Positions 55,403 to 64,000 are shown, counted from the first letter of the stretch. The stretch: DNA of 64,000 nt from Rhodopirellula sp. (GCA_002698965.1 PAAT01000169.1:15039-79038); one strand, 5' to 3'. Translations and numbers: made by a program. The notes: generated by a model from the sequence alone, not told the origin.

Positions 55403-56302
55403 CTAGCCCTGTCTTTCTTGCTGAGCCAGGTAGTCGCGAACGTAGGATTGCATTTCCGTTCCAAAGATCGGATCCGTGAGTGTGAACTCTAAAAACGTCT
55501 TGAAGTAGCTGTCAAAGTTGCCAATGTCGTAACGCTTTACATCTGACTGCAGTTTGATTCCAACGATCTTGGCTCCCCGATCAATCAGGTAAGCAATGGC
55601 GTCGGTGAGTTGAAGAGTTCCATGGCGGTCAGTGGGTGTGTCTTTTAAAGCTTCATAAATTGCAGGACTAAAGACGTATCGAGCTGCGATGGAAAGATTC
55701 GTAGGGGCGTCAGCGATAGGCGGTTTCTCAATAGCACCAGTTATTCGTAGATAATCTGTATTTTCATCACGGACATCAACGATTCCGTATTGGTCGACGT
55801 CGGATGCCGCAACGGGTTCCAGAGCAATCACCGCATCAGCCTTTTCCGATTCATACGCGTCAACCATTCGGGAAACAATATTGCTCGATGCGTGGCGCCC
55901 AATGATGGAGTCTCCCAGAGCGACAACCGCCGGCTCTTTGCCGACAAGTGGTTCAGCACAAAGGACAGCATGCCCCAGGCCGAGTTGCCGGCGCTGGCGG
56001 GTATAAAAGTATTCAATGTTTTGCCGCTCGTAATTCAATTCGGCCAGGTTGCTTTCACGACCCGTTTCGCGCAGGTATTGGATTAGGTTTTCATCAATAT
56101 CAAAGTGCGCGGCAATAGACGACTTGCCCTGAGCTGTAATGAACAGTATTCGTTCAATGCCGTTTGAGGCCAGTTCCTCAACAACATATTGCACTACAGG
56201 CTTGCGACCTACCGCCAGCATCTCTTTAGGCTGGCTTTTCGTTAGTGGGAGGACGCTTGTGCCTAATCCTGCAACAGGGACGATGGCAATGTTGATTGTC
56301 AT
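55403..56302 (-). CDS. GalU-like sugar-1-phosphate nucleotidyltransferase with atypical signature
   Basis: A 299-residue nucleotidyltransferase of the GalU type: VPVAGLGT, LTKSQPKEML (K26), QYVVEEL, GLGHAVLCAEPLVG, VVALGDSII (Asp metal ligand) and GAIEKP. It would make UDP-glucose or a related UDP-sugar from the 1-phosphate and UTP. The signature G-x-G-T-R has Ser at position 16 in place of Arg (codon AGC). That Arg normally contacts the nucleotide phosphates, so activity or specificity may differ. It lies between the eight-haem cytochrome (6 nt) and the GHMP kinase (3 nt), a tight operon. Confidence 0.88.
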   Translation of the reverse strand: MTINIAIVPVAGLGTSVLPLTKSQPKEMLAVGRKPVVQYVVEELASNGIERILFITAQGKSSIAAHFDIDENLIQYLRETGRESNLAELNYERQNIEYFYTRQRRQLGLGHAVLCAEPLVGKEPAVVALGDSIIGRHASSNIVSRMVDAYESEKADAVIALEPVAASDVDQYGIVDVRDENTDYLRITGAIEKPPIADAPTNLSIAARYVFSPAIYEALKDTPTDRHGTLQLTDAIAYLIDRGAKIVGIKLQSDVKRYDIGNFDSYFKTFLEFTLTDPIFGTEMQSYVRDYLAQQERQG

Positions 56303-56308
56303 GCTGGA

Positions 56309-58846
56309 TTACCCTTCACTTGAATCGATCCGAGGCGTCGGTTCTTGTTCGGCCCCCTGTTTTTTAATTTGTTCTTTTAGCTCTTCTACGAATCCTTGGT
56401 GTTGTGGTTCGATTTCGATGAGTTTTTGTGCGATTTTAAGCGCTTGATCATATTCGCCGGTTGTTTGGAGTAACCGACTTAGAGCAATCATGTAAACGGG
56501 AGTGCGGGGTTCTAGGTCGTGTACTTTTCTAAGGACTTTCACAGCCTCGTCCAGTTGATCGTTGCGATAAAGAGCCAGTCCGTATCGATATTGAACGGCA
56601 GCATTTTCTGGAGCATAGGAAGCATCGCGTTCAAAGTTGACAAATTCGTCTTGGCGAAGATTCTCTGCTTCCAGGAGGTAGTCTTGGATCCTCTCCCTTA
56701 GATTGGGCGGAGCCTGCTGCGGGTTTTGCTGATACTGACGGGCAATATTCTCGGCAAGCCTGGTGAATAGTTCAGCTAGGTTTGAACGAGGGCCAGTTGC
56801 GTTCGGTTCCACCTGAATCGCCAGACGATAGGCATTTTCGGCCTTGGCGTGTTGTCCCAGATTTTCATATATGCTGCCCAGGGTCAGATGGGTTGCCGCG
56901 CGGTCATTATTCACCATTAATCCTTTTTCGAGCTCTTCCAAAGCATTTTGGAATGACGTGATATCGCCAGTTGGCCAGAAATTGGCAGGAACCTCGGAGG
57001 TAACCTGAGCGGCCGCCGTGCGGACGGAGCGAATCGGGTCATTTAAGAGGGGGATGACATGATTACGTATGGTTGTGTACGGATTCTTATTACTGCCTAT
57101 GTCCCGATAGTTTTGGAGGGCTAGAATCGCGGCGACTCGAAGCTGGGGTTCATTGGGGTTTTTCAAGGAAGCCAAGATGATTTCAAGAGCATCTGAACTG
57201 CGAGATGGGTCCAGCCAGATCAAAGCAGAGGCTTTGGCAATTGCCGGAGCATCGGGGTCATCGAAAAGGTTAATGATGTCGTCGTTGGCATTTTCACTAA
57301 GAGACCAAGCTGAATGCAGAGCTTCGCCAAAGTGCATTCCTCGATGTTTGGAATCGGGATACCATTTGAGTACGGCTTCGTTAGCCCATGTGTTCAAGGT
57401 ATCGAGTTGCTTTTGGACATCTTTTTCTCCCTCATAGGCAAGCCGAACCCAATCAATATACTGTTTGATATGTAATTCTTCTTTACGCTCTTCAGCCAGT
57501 TTAGCTGATGGTGCTATGTCGTCTTCGAGGTGACATTTAACACACGCATTTGGAGTCCCAATCTTAAGGCTGAGGTCAGGTCGGGGAACTCTTAGGCTAT
57601 GATCTCTGCGATGATCAACGGCCATATAGGTAGTTTCAGGCATGTGGCATTCAACACAGGATGCCCCTTTACTTCCCGGTTTATGGTGATGGTGAGCACG
57701 GGTGTCATATTTCTTGGCCGGATGTTGATGGCAGGAAGTACAAAGGCGATTGTCATCGTATTTAACTTTGACACTGTGGGGATCGTGACAGTCCGTGCAC
57801 TGGATGCCTTTGTGATACATCTTACTCTGGATAAAAGAACCGAAGACGTATACTTCGTCCATGATCTGGCCGTCTTTATGGTAAGTTTCTGGTCGCATCG
57901 GCTCACCGGCAAAGTGATCGTGAAAATTATTGCCCCCCGAAAAGTCAGGATGGACGATACGGCGCCGCGAATGGCAGGGAGCACAGGATTGAATTTGTCG
58001 TTCAATCGTTGCTGGGTCTTTACCTTTAAGCTTCGGTAGTCCGTAACCGTGCTCGCGATCCCAGAACAGCGACTTAGCTTCTGCTAACTCTACATGGACA
58101 CTACCGGGACCATGGCAGGTTTCACAGCTTACGTTGATTTCACTAAAAGTGGTGTGGTAACTGTTTGTCTGGGGATCAAAGTTCTTTTGGAGGTTGGTGC
58201 TGTGGCAATCGGCACACATATTATTCCAACGCTGGGCTACACCGGTCCAGTGTAAATCATCTTCCGGCTCCAGTTTTTCGTACACATCGGGAGGATCAAG
58301 GTGAAACCATCTCTTGTTTTTCGTATCCCAGGAAATACGTAATACCTGAAGCCTGGCGACCTCGTTTTCGGGTTGAAGCATATCCCGGTCAAATTCCACG
58401 AGGTATTGTTGAAGCGGTTCGACACCAAAGACAAATCTAATCTCAAAGTCATGCATTTCACCGTCTTCCCCTTCAGTGTTGACGATGAATTTATCACCAC
58501 GGCGGAACATCGTGGAATTCACTCCGTGATGTTCCAGCGTAGCATTGTTGAAGTCACCCAGAACGGACTCTTCGGTAGGAACCTGCATGGCCAAATCATG
58601 ATGAGAACCGGTCCATTTATCGGCTTCCTGTTGGTGGCATTCAGTACATTTCTTTTTACCAACGTACACCGGATTGATTTCATCCGAGAGGGCAGAGGAA
58701 TACCAGTCGATGGTCAGCCAGATGCAAATCGCGGCAAAACCGATGACAACGAAGACAATCGGGCCGGCAACCTTTCCTAAATGCTGCAGCCAGGACTTTC
58801 CGCGGCGATCTTGCGGGGTTTGATTGGCAGACTCCTGCACGGTCAT
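56309..58846 (-). CDS. Membrane-anchored eight-haem cytochrome c with HEAT/TPR repeats
   Basis: An 845-residue protein. One N-terminal helix (~29-46) anchors it with the body outside. Eight CxxCH haem sites follow between residues ~67 and ~450: CTECH, CADCH, CETCH, CAPCH, CTDCH, CTSCH, CVECH and CVKCH. Extra His residues (HAHHHHKPG-type stretch, DHRRDHSLRVPRPDLS) could be distal ligands. This matches multihaem cytochromes of the c554/NrfB-like class fused to repeats. After the haem domain come HEAT-like repeats (~520-620) and TPRs (~640-830). It could carry electrons in the periplasm while scaffolding partners; the partner is unknown. It heads the operon with the GalU-like and kinase genes. 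Confidence 0.9.
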   Translation of the reverse strand: MTVQESANQTPQDRRGKSWLQHLGKVAGPIVFVVIGFAAICIWLTIDWYSSALSDEINPVYVGKKKCTECHQQEADKWTGSHHDLAMQVPTEESVLGDFNNATLEHHGVNSTMFRRGDKFIVNTEGEDGEMHDFEIRFVFGVEPLQQYLVEFDRDMLQPENEVARLQVLRISWDTKNKRWFHLDPPDVYEKLEPEDDLHWTGVAQRWNNMCADCHSTNLQKNFDPQTNSYHTTFSEINVSCETCHGPGSVHVELAEAKSLFWDREHGYGLPKLKGKDPATIERQIQSCAPCHSRRRIVHPDFSGGNNFHDHFAGEPMRPETYHKDGQIMDEVYVFGSFIQSKMYHKGIQCTDCHDPHSVKVKYDDNRLCTSCHQHPAKKYDTRAHHHHKPGSKGASCVECHMPETTYMAVDHRRDHSLRVPRPDLSLKIGTPNACVKCHLEDDIAPSAKLAEERKEELHIKQYIDWVRLAYEGEKDVQKQLDTLNTWANEAVLKWYPDSKHRGMHFGEALHSAWSLSENANDDIINLFDDPDAPAIAKASALIWLDPSRSSDALEIILASLKNPNEPQLRVAAILALQNYRDIGSNKNPYTTIRNHVIPLLNDPIRSVRTAAAQVTSEVPANFWPTGDITSFQNALEELEKGLMVNNDRAATHLTLGSIYENLGQHAKAENAYRLAIQVEPNATGPRSNLAELFTRLAENIARQYQQNPQQAPPNLRERIQDYLLEAENLRQDEFVNFERDASYAPENAAVQYRYGLALYRNDQLDEAVKVLRKVHDLEPRTPVYMIALSRLLQTTGEYDQALKIAQKLIEIEPQHQGFVEELKEQIKKQGAEQEPTPRIDSSEG

Positions 58847-59009
58847 GATAAAATCCTGAGAATACTTTGCGTTCGCTCTGATGGTCAGATTGGTTTGTCC
58901 ACTTCCTTTTGATTATCAACTCGGTTTTTGAGATGGACAAGGACACTCTGAATACAGGTTATAACTAATCGTAGAAGCCCCCAGTTTAGTTGCGGTTGTG
59001 CCGGTTATA

Positions 59010-59017
59010 GGGGGGGG
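59010..59017. repeat. Eight-G homopolymer in the amidase leader
   Basis: A run of eight G directly before the amidase start (ATG at 59027), overlapping the likely ribosome-binding region GGGGGAGATGAG. Slippage here would alter spacing rather than frame. Other eight-base G or C runs lie in genes at 22723, 29653 and 37670. Confidence 0.6.
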
Positions 59018-59026
59018 AGATGAGAA

Positions 59027-60727
59027 ATGAGAGTGAAAACAATGGCTGAATCAACAAGCGAAAAGAATAGGAAAGCATTAAATCGACGTCAATTGATGGG
59101 CTGGTTAAGTGCAACCGGGATTGGCACAGTTTCGTTCCACCGGGCACTGACTGTCCAAGCCACGTCGGCTCAGGAAGTTACGGTCGAAATGGTGAAACAA
59201 GCCGAGTGGATTTCGGGGATAGAACTTACGGAAGATCAGCGCAACCAAACCGCTGCCGGCCTAACCCGCACTCTCCGTGACCTTGAGGCATTACGATCGT
59301 TTGAGGTTGGTTATGATACGTGGCCGGCGCTCAAACTGCATCTTCCGCAGGGGCAGCCCCTGCGGAAAACTCAGCCAGAAGGGCAAGGTGTTTACCGTCC
59401 TGCTGAAGTTCCTGACACGGATGAAGATCTGGCGTTTTTGCCTCTCCGCCAACAACATGATTTATTGCGACGTGGTGAAATCAAAGCAACACATCTTACA
59501 GAAATCTATCTCAAGCGTTTGAAGAGGTACAATCCTCAGCTCAAGTTCGTGGTGAACCTCACAGAAGAAGTTGCGATGGAGAAGGCTAAGTTAATTGACA
59601 CCTCAAAGAGTCGTCGTTCCCGCTTTGATACGCCACTGACAGGAATTCCGTATGGAGCCAAGGATTTAATGGCTTATCCTGGTTATCCCACCACCTGGGG
59701 AGCTCCACAGTTCAAGGATCGAATGATTGATCATAAAGCCTATGTATTGGAGAAACTTGATGCACAGAATGCGGTTTTAGTCGCCAAGCTCTCACTGGGA
59801 GCATTGGCGATGGGGGATCAGTGGTATGGTGGTCCGACTCGTAATCCCTGGAATATTGAGCAGGGCTCGAGTGGTTCGAGTGCTGGTTCGGCAAGTGCGA
59901 CGGCAGCAGGCTGTGTCGGATTCTCTATCGGAAGTGAAACACTTGGCAGTATTATCTCTCCGTCAATTCGTTGTGGCGTCACAGGTTTGCGTCCTACATT
60001 TGGTCGCGTATCGCGTGATGGCTGCATGGCTCTGAGTTGGAGTATGGATAAGCTGGGACCGATCTGTCGTAGCGCTGATGATTGCGGTTTTGTTCTTCAG
60101 GCGATACAGGGAAAAGGAGGAGACGATCCTTCTGTGGTGGATGGCTCATTTGAGTGGCCCCATACGGTGGACTTTAAAGAACTTAAGGTTGGTTACATTG
60201 AAGGTGCGCAGGATGTAAGAGATCGGGAAGAATTGCAAATTCTCAAGCAACGAGGTGTCAAGCTCGTACCGATTCAGTTGCCTAAGGATATCCCAACGTG
60301 GCCGTTGGCAACAATTCTTTATTCAGAAGCCGCCTCTCAGTTTGATCCTCTGACACGCGAAGGTATCGAGGAAGGGCTGAATTCCTGGCCGGCATTGTTC
60401 CGCCGGGCTGAATATGTTCCAGCAGTCGAATATATTCGAGCGCTTCGGATTCGAAGACAAATGCAGGAAAAGATGCAAAAGTTGATGAGTGAGATCGATT
60501 TGTTTGTTTCTTCAGGTGGTGATGAATTGTTGATAACTAATATGACAGGTCATCCTTCCATTGCGATGCCAAGTGGATTTGTTGACAATGGGGAATCACT
60601 TCAACCGCAGAGCATTCAGTTTGTAGGACGGTTGTTCGATGAAGTAACGATTCTTAATGCTGCCAGAGTGTTTCAGCAAGAGACGGACTACCATTTACGT
60701 CGTCCACCTTTTGTGAGTGAACAATAG
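59027..60727 (+). CDS. Amidase signature family protein (exported)
   Basis: A 566-residue amidase related to GatA. A Tat-like leader (NRRQLMGWLSATGIGTVSFHRA) suggests export. The Ser-cisSer-Lys triad is visible: K212 in YGAKDL, the cis-Ser in GSSGSSAGS (~280-288), and the nucleophile in GSETLGSIISPS. Exported stand-alone amidases act on small amides or ureas rather than Gln-tRNA; no gatB or gatC is near. The nitrilase-family gene begins 54 nt downstream, which suggests a shared amide/nitrile substrate pathway (inference). The gene is divergent from the eight-haem cytochrome. Confidence 0.9.
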   Translation: MRVKTMAESTSEKNRKALNRRQLMGWLSATGIGTVSFHRALTVQATSAQEVTVEMVKQAEWISGIELTEDQRNQTAAGLTRTLRDLEALRSFEVGYDTWPALKLHLPQGQPLRKTQPEGQGVYRPAEVPDTDEDLAFLPLRQQHDLLRRGEIKATHLTEIYLKRLKRYNPQLKFVVNLTEEVAMEKAKLIDTSKSRRSRFDTPLTGIPYGAKDLMAYPGYPTTWGAPQFKDRMIDHKAYVLEKLDAQNAVLVAKLSLGALAMGDQWYGGPTRNPWNIEQGSSGSSAGSASATAAGCVGFSIGSETLGSIISPSIRCGVTGLRPTFGRVSRDGCMALSWSMDKLGPICRSADDCGFVLQAIQGKGGDDPSVVDGSFEWPHTVDFKELKVGYIEGAQDVRDREELQILKQRGVKLVPIQLPKDIPTWPLATILYSEAASQFDPLTREGIEEGLNSWPALFRRAEYVPAVEYIRALRIRRQMQEKMQKLMSEIDLFVSSGGDELLITNMTGHPSIAMPSGFVDNGESLQPQSIQFVGRLFDEVTILNAARVFQQETDYHLRRPPFVSEQ

Positions 60728-60781
60728 GGTCAGGGTAAAGACTTGGACAAAGATATTTAGTGGCTCTAAGGTGGACAAAAA

Positions 60782-61639
60782 ATGAGTGATACGAGCAGTA
60801 TGAAAATAGCTGGTGTTCAAATGGACATCAAAATTATGGAGCCCGAACGGAACCTTGCCAACATGGAAGAGGCGATGCGGGAAACAACAGCCCATGGCGC
60901 TGAATTAACCGTGTTTCCGGAGTGTGCGGTGACAGGTTACTGCTTTAGTAGTTTGGCAGAGGCGATGCCGTGGGGCGAGTCGATTCCCGGTCAGAGTAGT
61001 AAGTTCTTTCAGCACGTTTGTGCTGAAACAAATAGCTATGTTGTGTATGGTACTTTAGAGAAGGAGGGGGATCAGCTATTTAACGCGTGCGTACTGGTTG
61101 GTCCGGATGGAGTTATCGGTAGCTATCGAAAGATTCACTTGCCGTTTCTCGGGATTGACCGTTTTACGACTCCCGGTAACCGACCATTTGAAGTTTACGA
61201 TATTGGTAAAATCAAAGTCGGAATGAATATTTGTTACGACGGTAGCTTCCCCGAATCGTCTCGCATTATGGCTCTGGATGGTGCTGATCTGGTAGTCTTA
61301 CCAACAAACTGGCCTCCCGGAGCTGAGACTTTTCCAAAGTACATCGTGAACACTCGTGCGGTGGAAAACAAAATCTTCTACGCGGCTGTGAACCGCGTGG
61401 GAATGGAACGAGGATTCCAATTTATCGGTGGCAGCAAGATTATCTCTCCTAATGGAGACGATCAGCACTTCGCAGACCATAAAGAACGCGAGATTTTATA
61501 TGGCACAGTCGTTCCCGAGAACACGCGGAATAAGCACATTGTTCGGGTTCCAGACGAGCACGAAATCCATCGGTTTGACGACCGCCACCCTGAATGGTAC
61601 AGCCGTATCACCGATGAACGTGATCTAGATGAATCGTAA
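60782..61639 (+). CDS. Carbon-nitrogen hydrolase (nitrilase superfamily)
   Basis: A 285-residue protein with the Glu-Lys-Cys triad: E47 (FPECAVTG), K117 (YRKIHLP) and C151 (NICYDGSFPE). A second conserved Glu-containing strand follows (RAVENKIFYAAVNRVG). Members hydrolyse nitriles, amides or carbamoyl compounds; this one resembles aliphatic amidases and N-carbamoyl hydrolases in length. There is no signal peptide, so it acts in the cytoplasm, downstream of the exported amidase in the same transcript. The specific substrate is unknown. Confidence 0.92.
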   Translation: MSDTSSMKIAGVQMDIKIMEPERNLANMEEAMRETTAHGAELTVFPECAVTGYCFSSLAEAMPWGESIPGQSSKFFQHVCAETNSYVVYGTLEKEGDQLFNACVLVGPDGVIGSYRKIHLPFLGIDRFTTPGNRPFEVYDIGKIKVGMNICYDGSFPESSRIMALDGADLVVLPTNWPPGAETFPKYIVNTRAVENKIFYAAVNRVGMERGFQFIGGSKIISPNGDDQHFADHKEREILYGTVVPENTRNKHIVRVPDEHEIHRFDDRHPEWYSRITDERDLDES

Positions 61640-61666
61640 CGCGGATGATGAAAATGTCTGGTGTAA

Positions 61667-63043
61667 TTACGGTTTAATCACCACCGGACCCTCTTTGCGA
61701 CTGCGTTCGTAAAGTTCTTTCCAGCGTGCACTACCGTCATTAGGTAGAAGCCTGCTGTCAACTCCTTTTTCGAAGTATGGCATGTTGCCAGGAGAGCGAG
61801 CTGGGTTCAGCATGAAGTTCACGGTGCCATTGTTCGCTGTATACATGCGACGGCCGTCGGTATAAGTTGTTTCAATCATACGGGCAGGATCCGGACGTTC
61901 AGTCGGTCTGTCAACCGTATAGCGATTCACAATACTCCAGTCCAACTCCACGCCAAGTCCCGGCTTGTCGGGAATCGCGGCAAAACCTTCTCGTACTCGA
62001 ATTGGCTCTTTAAGCATGTCATGAACGTATAGTTGATGGCAGTTTACAGCAGGCCACGTTGCCGCCGAGCAAACAGCTCCAAAGTGTAAGCTGAAAGCTG
62101 CGGTCAATCCGGCTCCCACAAGTTGCAGCCAGAATCGCATGTCCATCGTTTCGGCAACATGTGACTGACGCATGACGCGTGTTGCACCTCCACCAATTAC
62201 GAAGCCATCGCAGACGTTATGTTTGACGACGTCTTTAGGTGCCGGCGTTCCGTAGTGCAGGGAAACGCCAGCGCGTACTGCTTTTGTAATCGCAGCGTTA
62301 CCTTGGATGTCCTGTTGAGGAATTGGTGATTCGTAAATATCCACCTGAGGGAATTGATCCATCCATTGAAGAATGGGAATGCCCTGTTCAGCCGTTAACA
62401 GCGTTTCGTTAAAGTCCATGTCGATCTTGAAATCGTCCGGCATAGCCTGGGCACAAGTTGCAGTCTGGTCCCAGAGGTCGAACCAGGGGCGTCCTTTAGT
62501 TTTATAGGCTTTGTAGCCCAAACGAAGTGCTTCTTGACATTCACTCAGCATGTCCTTGGTTGGCATGTCGATGTTCCACCAGCTCAAGGGGGTGGTGTCG
62601 TAAACTTGATTTCCTAGTAGGCGATAAGCCGGTACGTCGCCGGCCTTACCGACAGCATCGAATAATGCCATTTGTAAACCGGCACCAAGATCATCGTTCC
62701 ACATCAAATCCGCCGCGTTGCTTCCGATGGCACTTTGGATGGCTTCCTCTGAGGTCACTCCCCAACTGTAGTACAGTAAGCCTTCACCAATACCGACGGC
62801 GCCGCCTGACAATTCGACGGTAACGATTTCGCAATAACGCCAGTGAGGAATTTCCCGATCCATGGCCCGTTGAGGAGCAGGCCGGAACGGCAGTTTTACC
62901 GTCTGGCGTTTGATCTCCACAATACGCAGTTCGCTCGGGCGTTTGCCAATGCGGCTGGCGTAAGTGTACTGGTTGTAAACTTCAGGAAGTGCGGTTGCTG
63001 CCAAGGCAGCAAAACCGGTTTGCATAAATCGTCGACGTTGCAT
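61667..63043 (-). CDS. Tat-exported enolase-superfamily protein lacking a metal ligand
   Basis: A 458-residue protein. The leader QRRRFMQTGFAALAATALPE is Tat-like, unusual for this normally cytoplasmic superfamily. The catalytic KxK is present (K181-T-K183 in YKTKG). Metal ligands D208/D210 (KIDMDFNE) and E238 (IYESPI) are present, but the third ligand position (SLHYGTP, ~261-267) has no acidic residue. The second half of the barrel is recognisable (CDGFVIGGGATRV). An Arg/Pro-rich tail follows (~400-458). It may be a catalytically altered or non-enzymatic member. The FAA-hydrolase gene lies 45 nt upstream on the same strand. Confidence 0.85.
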   Translation of the reverse strand: MQRRRFMQTGFAALAATALPEVYNQYTYASRIGKRPSELRIVEIKRQTVKLPFRPAPQRAMDREIPHWRYCEIVTVELSGGAVGIGEGLLYYSWGVTSEEAIQSAIGSNAADLMWNDDLGAGLQMALFDAVGKAGDVPAYRLLGNQVYDTTPLSWWNIDMPTKDMLSECQEALRLGYKAYKTKGRPWFDLWDQTATCAQAMPDDFKIDMDFNETLLTAEQGIPILQWMDQFPQVDIYESPIPQQDIQGNAAITKAVRAGVSLHYGTPAPKDVVKHNVCDGFVIGGGATRVMRQSHVAETMDMRFWLQLVGAGLTAAFSLHFGAVCSAATWPAVNCHQLYVHDMLKEPIRVREGFAAIPDKPGLGVELDWSIVNRYTVDRPTERPDPARMIETTYTDGRRMYTANNGTVNFMLNPARSPGNMPYFEKGVDSRLLPNDGSARWKELYERSRKEGPVVIKP

Positions 63044-63088
63044 GATAGATACTCGTAAAAAAGGCTAGGTTTTGTGCTGAAGAAGGGG

Positions 63089-64000
63089 TTATGCTTCGTT
63101 AATGACGGGCGAGGTGAGTGTTCCGATGCTGCTGATATGAGCATGCAGCGTATCTCCTGCTTGAATGAATGTGCCCGTCGTTTTCCCCACCCCATCCGGA
63201 GTGCCGGTTGAGATGATATCGCCAGGCTCAAGTGTGATACTTTGTGAAATGAATTCAATGACCGCGGCCACGGGGAACACCTGTAACGCTGTCGTGCTGT
63301 CCTGACGTAGTTCGTCATTAAGAGACAGCTTGAGATCTAGTGCCTGCGGGTCAGGGATGGTGACTGGGGTGGCAACACAGGGTCCACAAGGGCAGAAGCT
63401 ATCATGCCATTTTCCGTGCATCCAATCAAAGAAGGCGTCACGGCTTCGTTCTTTGCGATTTGGAAACGGATGATAAGCCCGATCAGAAATGTCATTGATT
63501 ACAGTGTAGCCGGCAACATAATCCAAAGCGTCGGCTTCTGTGATGTGTTTACCCTGCTTGCCAATGACAATGGCAAGTTCCAATTCCCAGTCGATTTCGT
63601 TTGGATTGACCTTGGGGATCTCTACCGACTGTCCCGGATTGGTAAGTGTTGTGGAGGGGGGTTTCATGAAGACGTAGGGAAAAGTCTCAGCACGTTCGAT
63701 GCCTTGCTCGCCCCCTTCTTGTACATGTGCAGAATAGTTGCCAGCCAGAAGAAATAACTTATTAGGCCGGGCAATAGGGATCAATAGTCGAATAGTATCG
63801 ATACAGGTTTTCAAATCAGCGGGCGTTTCGTTTGAGATTAACCATGCGGCCACTTTTTCCGCATCCACGGCAAGTGCTCCACAGGGCGGAAGGAGTTCTA
63901 AAATACACGATGCCTGAGACAGATCGATGGCTTCACCGGTTGCCGTTTTATAGGCATGGGCTGCCGCACCTACTTCGACGAGATAGTTGTCAAAATAAAA
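63089..64000 (-). CDS. Fumarylacetoacetate hydrolase family protein (5' end outside window)
   Basis: The frame stays open from the stop at 63089 to the window edge (303 codons), so the gene is partial: an internal GTG at 63868 gives only 259 residues, and the upstream codons read FYFDNYLVEVGAAAH, plausible coding. The catalytic domain is typical FAH: the LLAGNYSAHVQEGG start, the Asp/Glu metal ligands in WELELAIVIG, AGYTVINDISDR, and the SGTPDGVG-like TGTPDGVGKT. Members cleave C-C bonds of 2,4-diketo acids or decarboxylate them, as in sugar-acid and aromatic pathways. Its pairing with an enolase-superfamily gene fits sugar-acid catabolism. Confidence 0.92.
   Translation of the reverse strand, partial: FYFDNYLVEVGAAAHAYKTATGEAIDLSQASCILELLPPCGALAVDAEKVAAWLISNETPADLKTCIDTIRLLIPIARPNKLFLLAGNYSAHVQEGGEQGIERAETFPYVFMKPPSTTLTNPGQSVEIPKVNPNEIDWELELAIVIGKQGKHITEADALDYVAGYTVINDISDRAYHPFPNRKERSRDAFFDWMHGKWHDSFCPCGPCVATPVTIPDPQALDLKLSLNDELRQDSTTALQVFPVAAVIEFISQSITLEPGDIISTGTPDGVGKTTGTFIQAGDTLHAHISSIGTLTSPVINEA

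Noticed and set aside
57599-58039. Plus-strand ORF of 146 codons antisense to the eight-haem cytochrome
   Set aside because: It is the mirror of a strongly conserved haem-binding coding region and has no features of its own.

Overview
The window reads as chromosomal DNA of a member of the Planctomycetota, of roughly balanced GC content. The best evidence is two copies of the planctomycete pair of a cytochrome/DUF1549/DUF1553 protein followed by a DUF1501 protein (2784-7091 on +, 49692-54282 on -). Many exported proteins with Tat-like leaders, large uncharacterised exported proteins, VCBS/FG-GAP and PQQ propellers, and several sugar-acid catabolic families fit this. I cannot fix genus or family. 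No integrase, transposase, CRISPR array, rRNA or tRNA was seen; the only RNA gene recognised is a well-conserved RNase P RNA (rnpB) near 28964-29346.

Layout. 1-9.7 kb: a SAM methyltransferase and GntP-type permease on -, a PSD1/DUF1501 pair on +, an SSS symporter with a previously uncalled 50-residue membrane protein overlapping its stop codon, and a GDSL-type hydrolase. 9.8-26.2 kb: the most unusual part, two very large exported membrane-anchored proteins (1258 and 2638 aa) followed by a tight VCBS-TPR-C25 peptidase operon. 26.2-33.7 kb: an esterase, an enolase-superfamily enzyme, rnpB, a PQQ-propeller membrane protein, a ribbon-helix-helix protein, an exported sugar isomerase/epimerase-like protein and a flavin reductase-like protein. 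33.8-40.9 kb: a co-directional run hflX, SDR, alpha/beta hydrolase, CitG-like, PTPS, mutS. 40.9-49.7 kb: a membrane glycosyltransferase, a membrane-fused spermidine-synthase-like protein, a YdeP-type molybdopterin oxidoreductase, an aldehyde dehydrogenase and a divergent glucose dehydrogenase-like gene. 49.7-58.8 kb: the second PSD1/DUF1501 pair, then a three-gene unit of an eight-haem TPR cytochrome, a GalU-like nucleotidyltransferase and a glucuronokinase-like GHMP kinase. 58.9-64 kb: an amidase/nitrilase pair on + and an enolase-superfamily/FAA-hydrolase pair on -, the latter running off the window end.

The strongest candidate for an undescribed system is 9871-26185. The two giant proteins contain three copies of one architecture: secretion signal, a short N-terminal motif of the form VPY/VPF followed by a LP motif, a long beta-rich region, then about three membrane helices. 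The second protein looks like a head-to-tail fusion of two such units, and its junction holds an internal signal-peptide-like segment ending in A-T-A. It could therefore be processed as a polyprotein. Immediately downstream, three genes joined by two 4-nt ATGA overlaps encode a membrane-anchored calcium-binding beta-propeller, a TPR protein and a gingipain-family (C25) cysteine peptidase. I infer an envelope or surface assembly; the function is unknown.

Other points of interest: a GalU-like protein that lacks the signature arginine, an enolase-superfamily protein that lacks the third acidic metal ligand, a PTPS protein with the dual-function CExxHGH motif, and hairpins at convergent gene junctions that include both stop codons.
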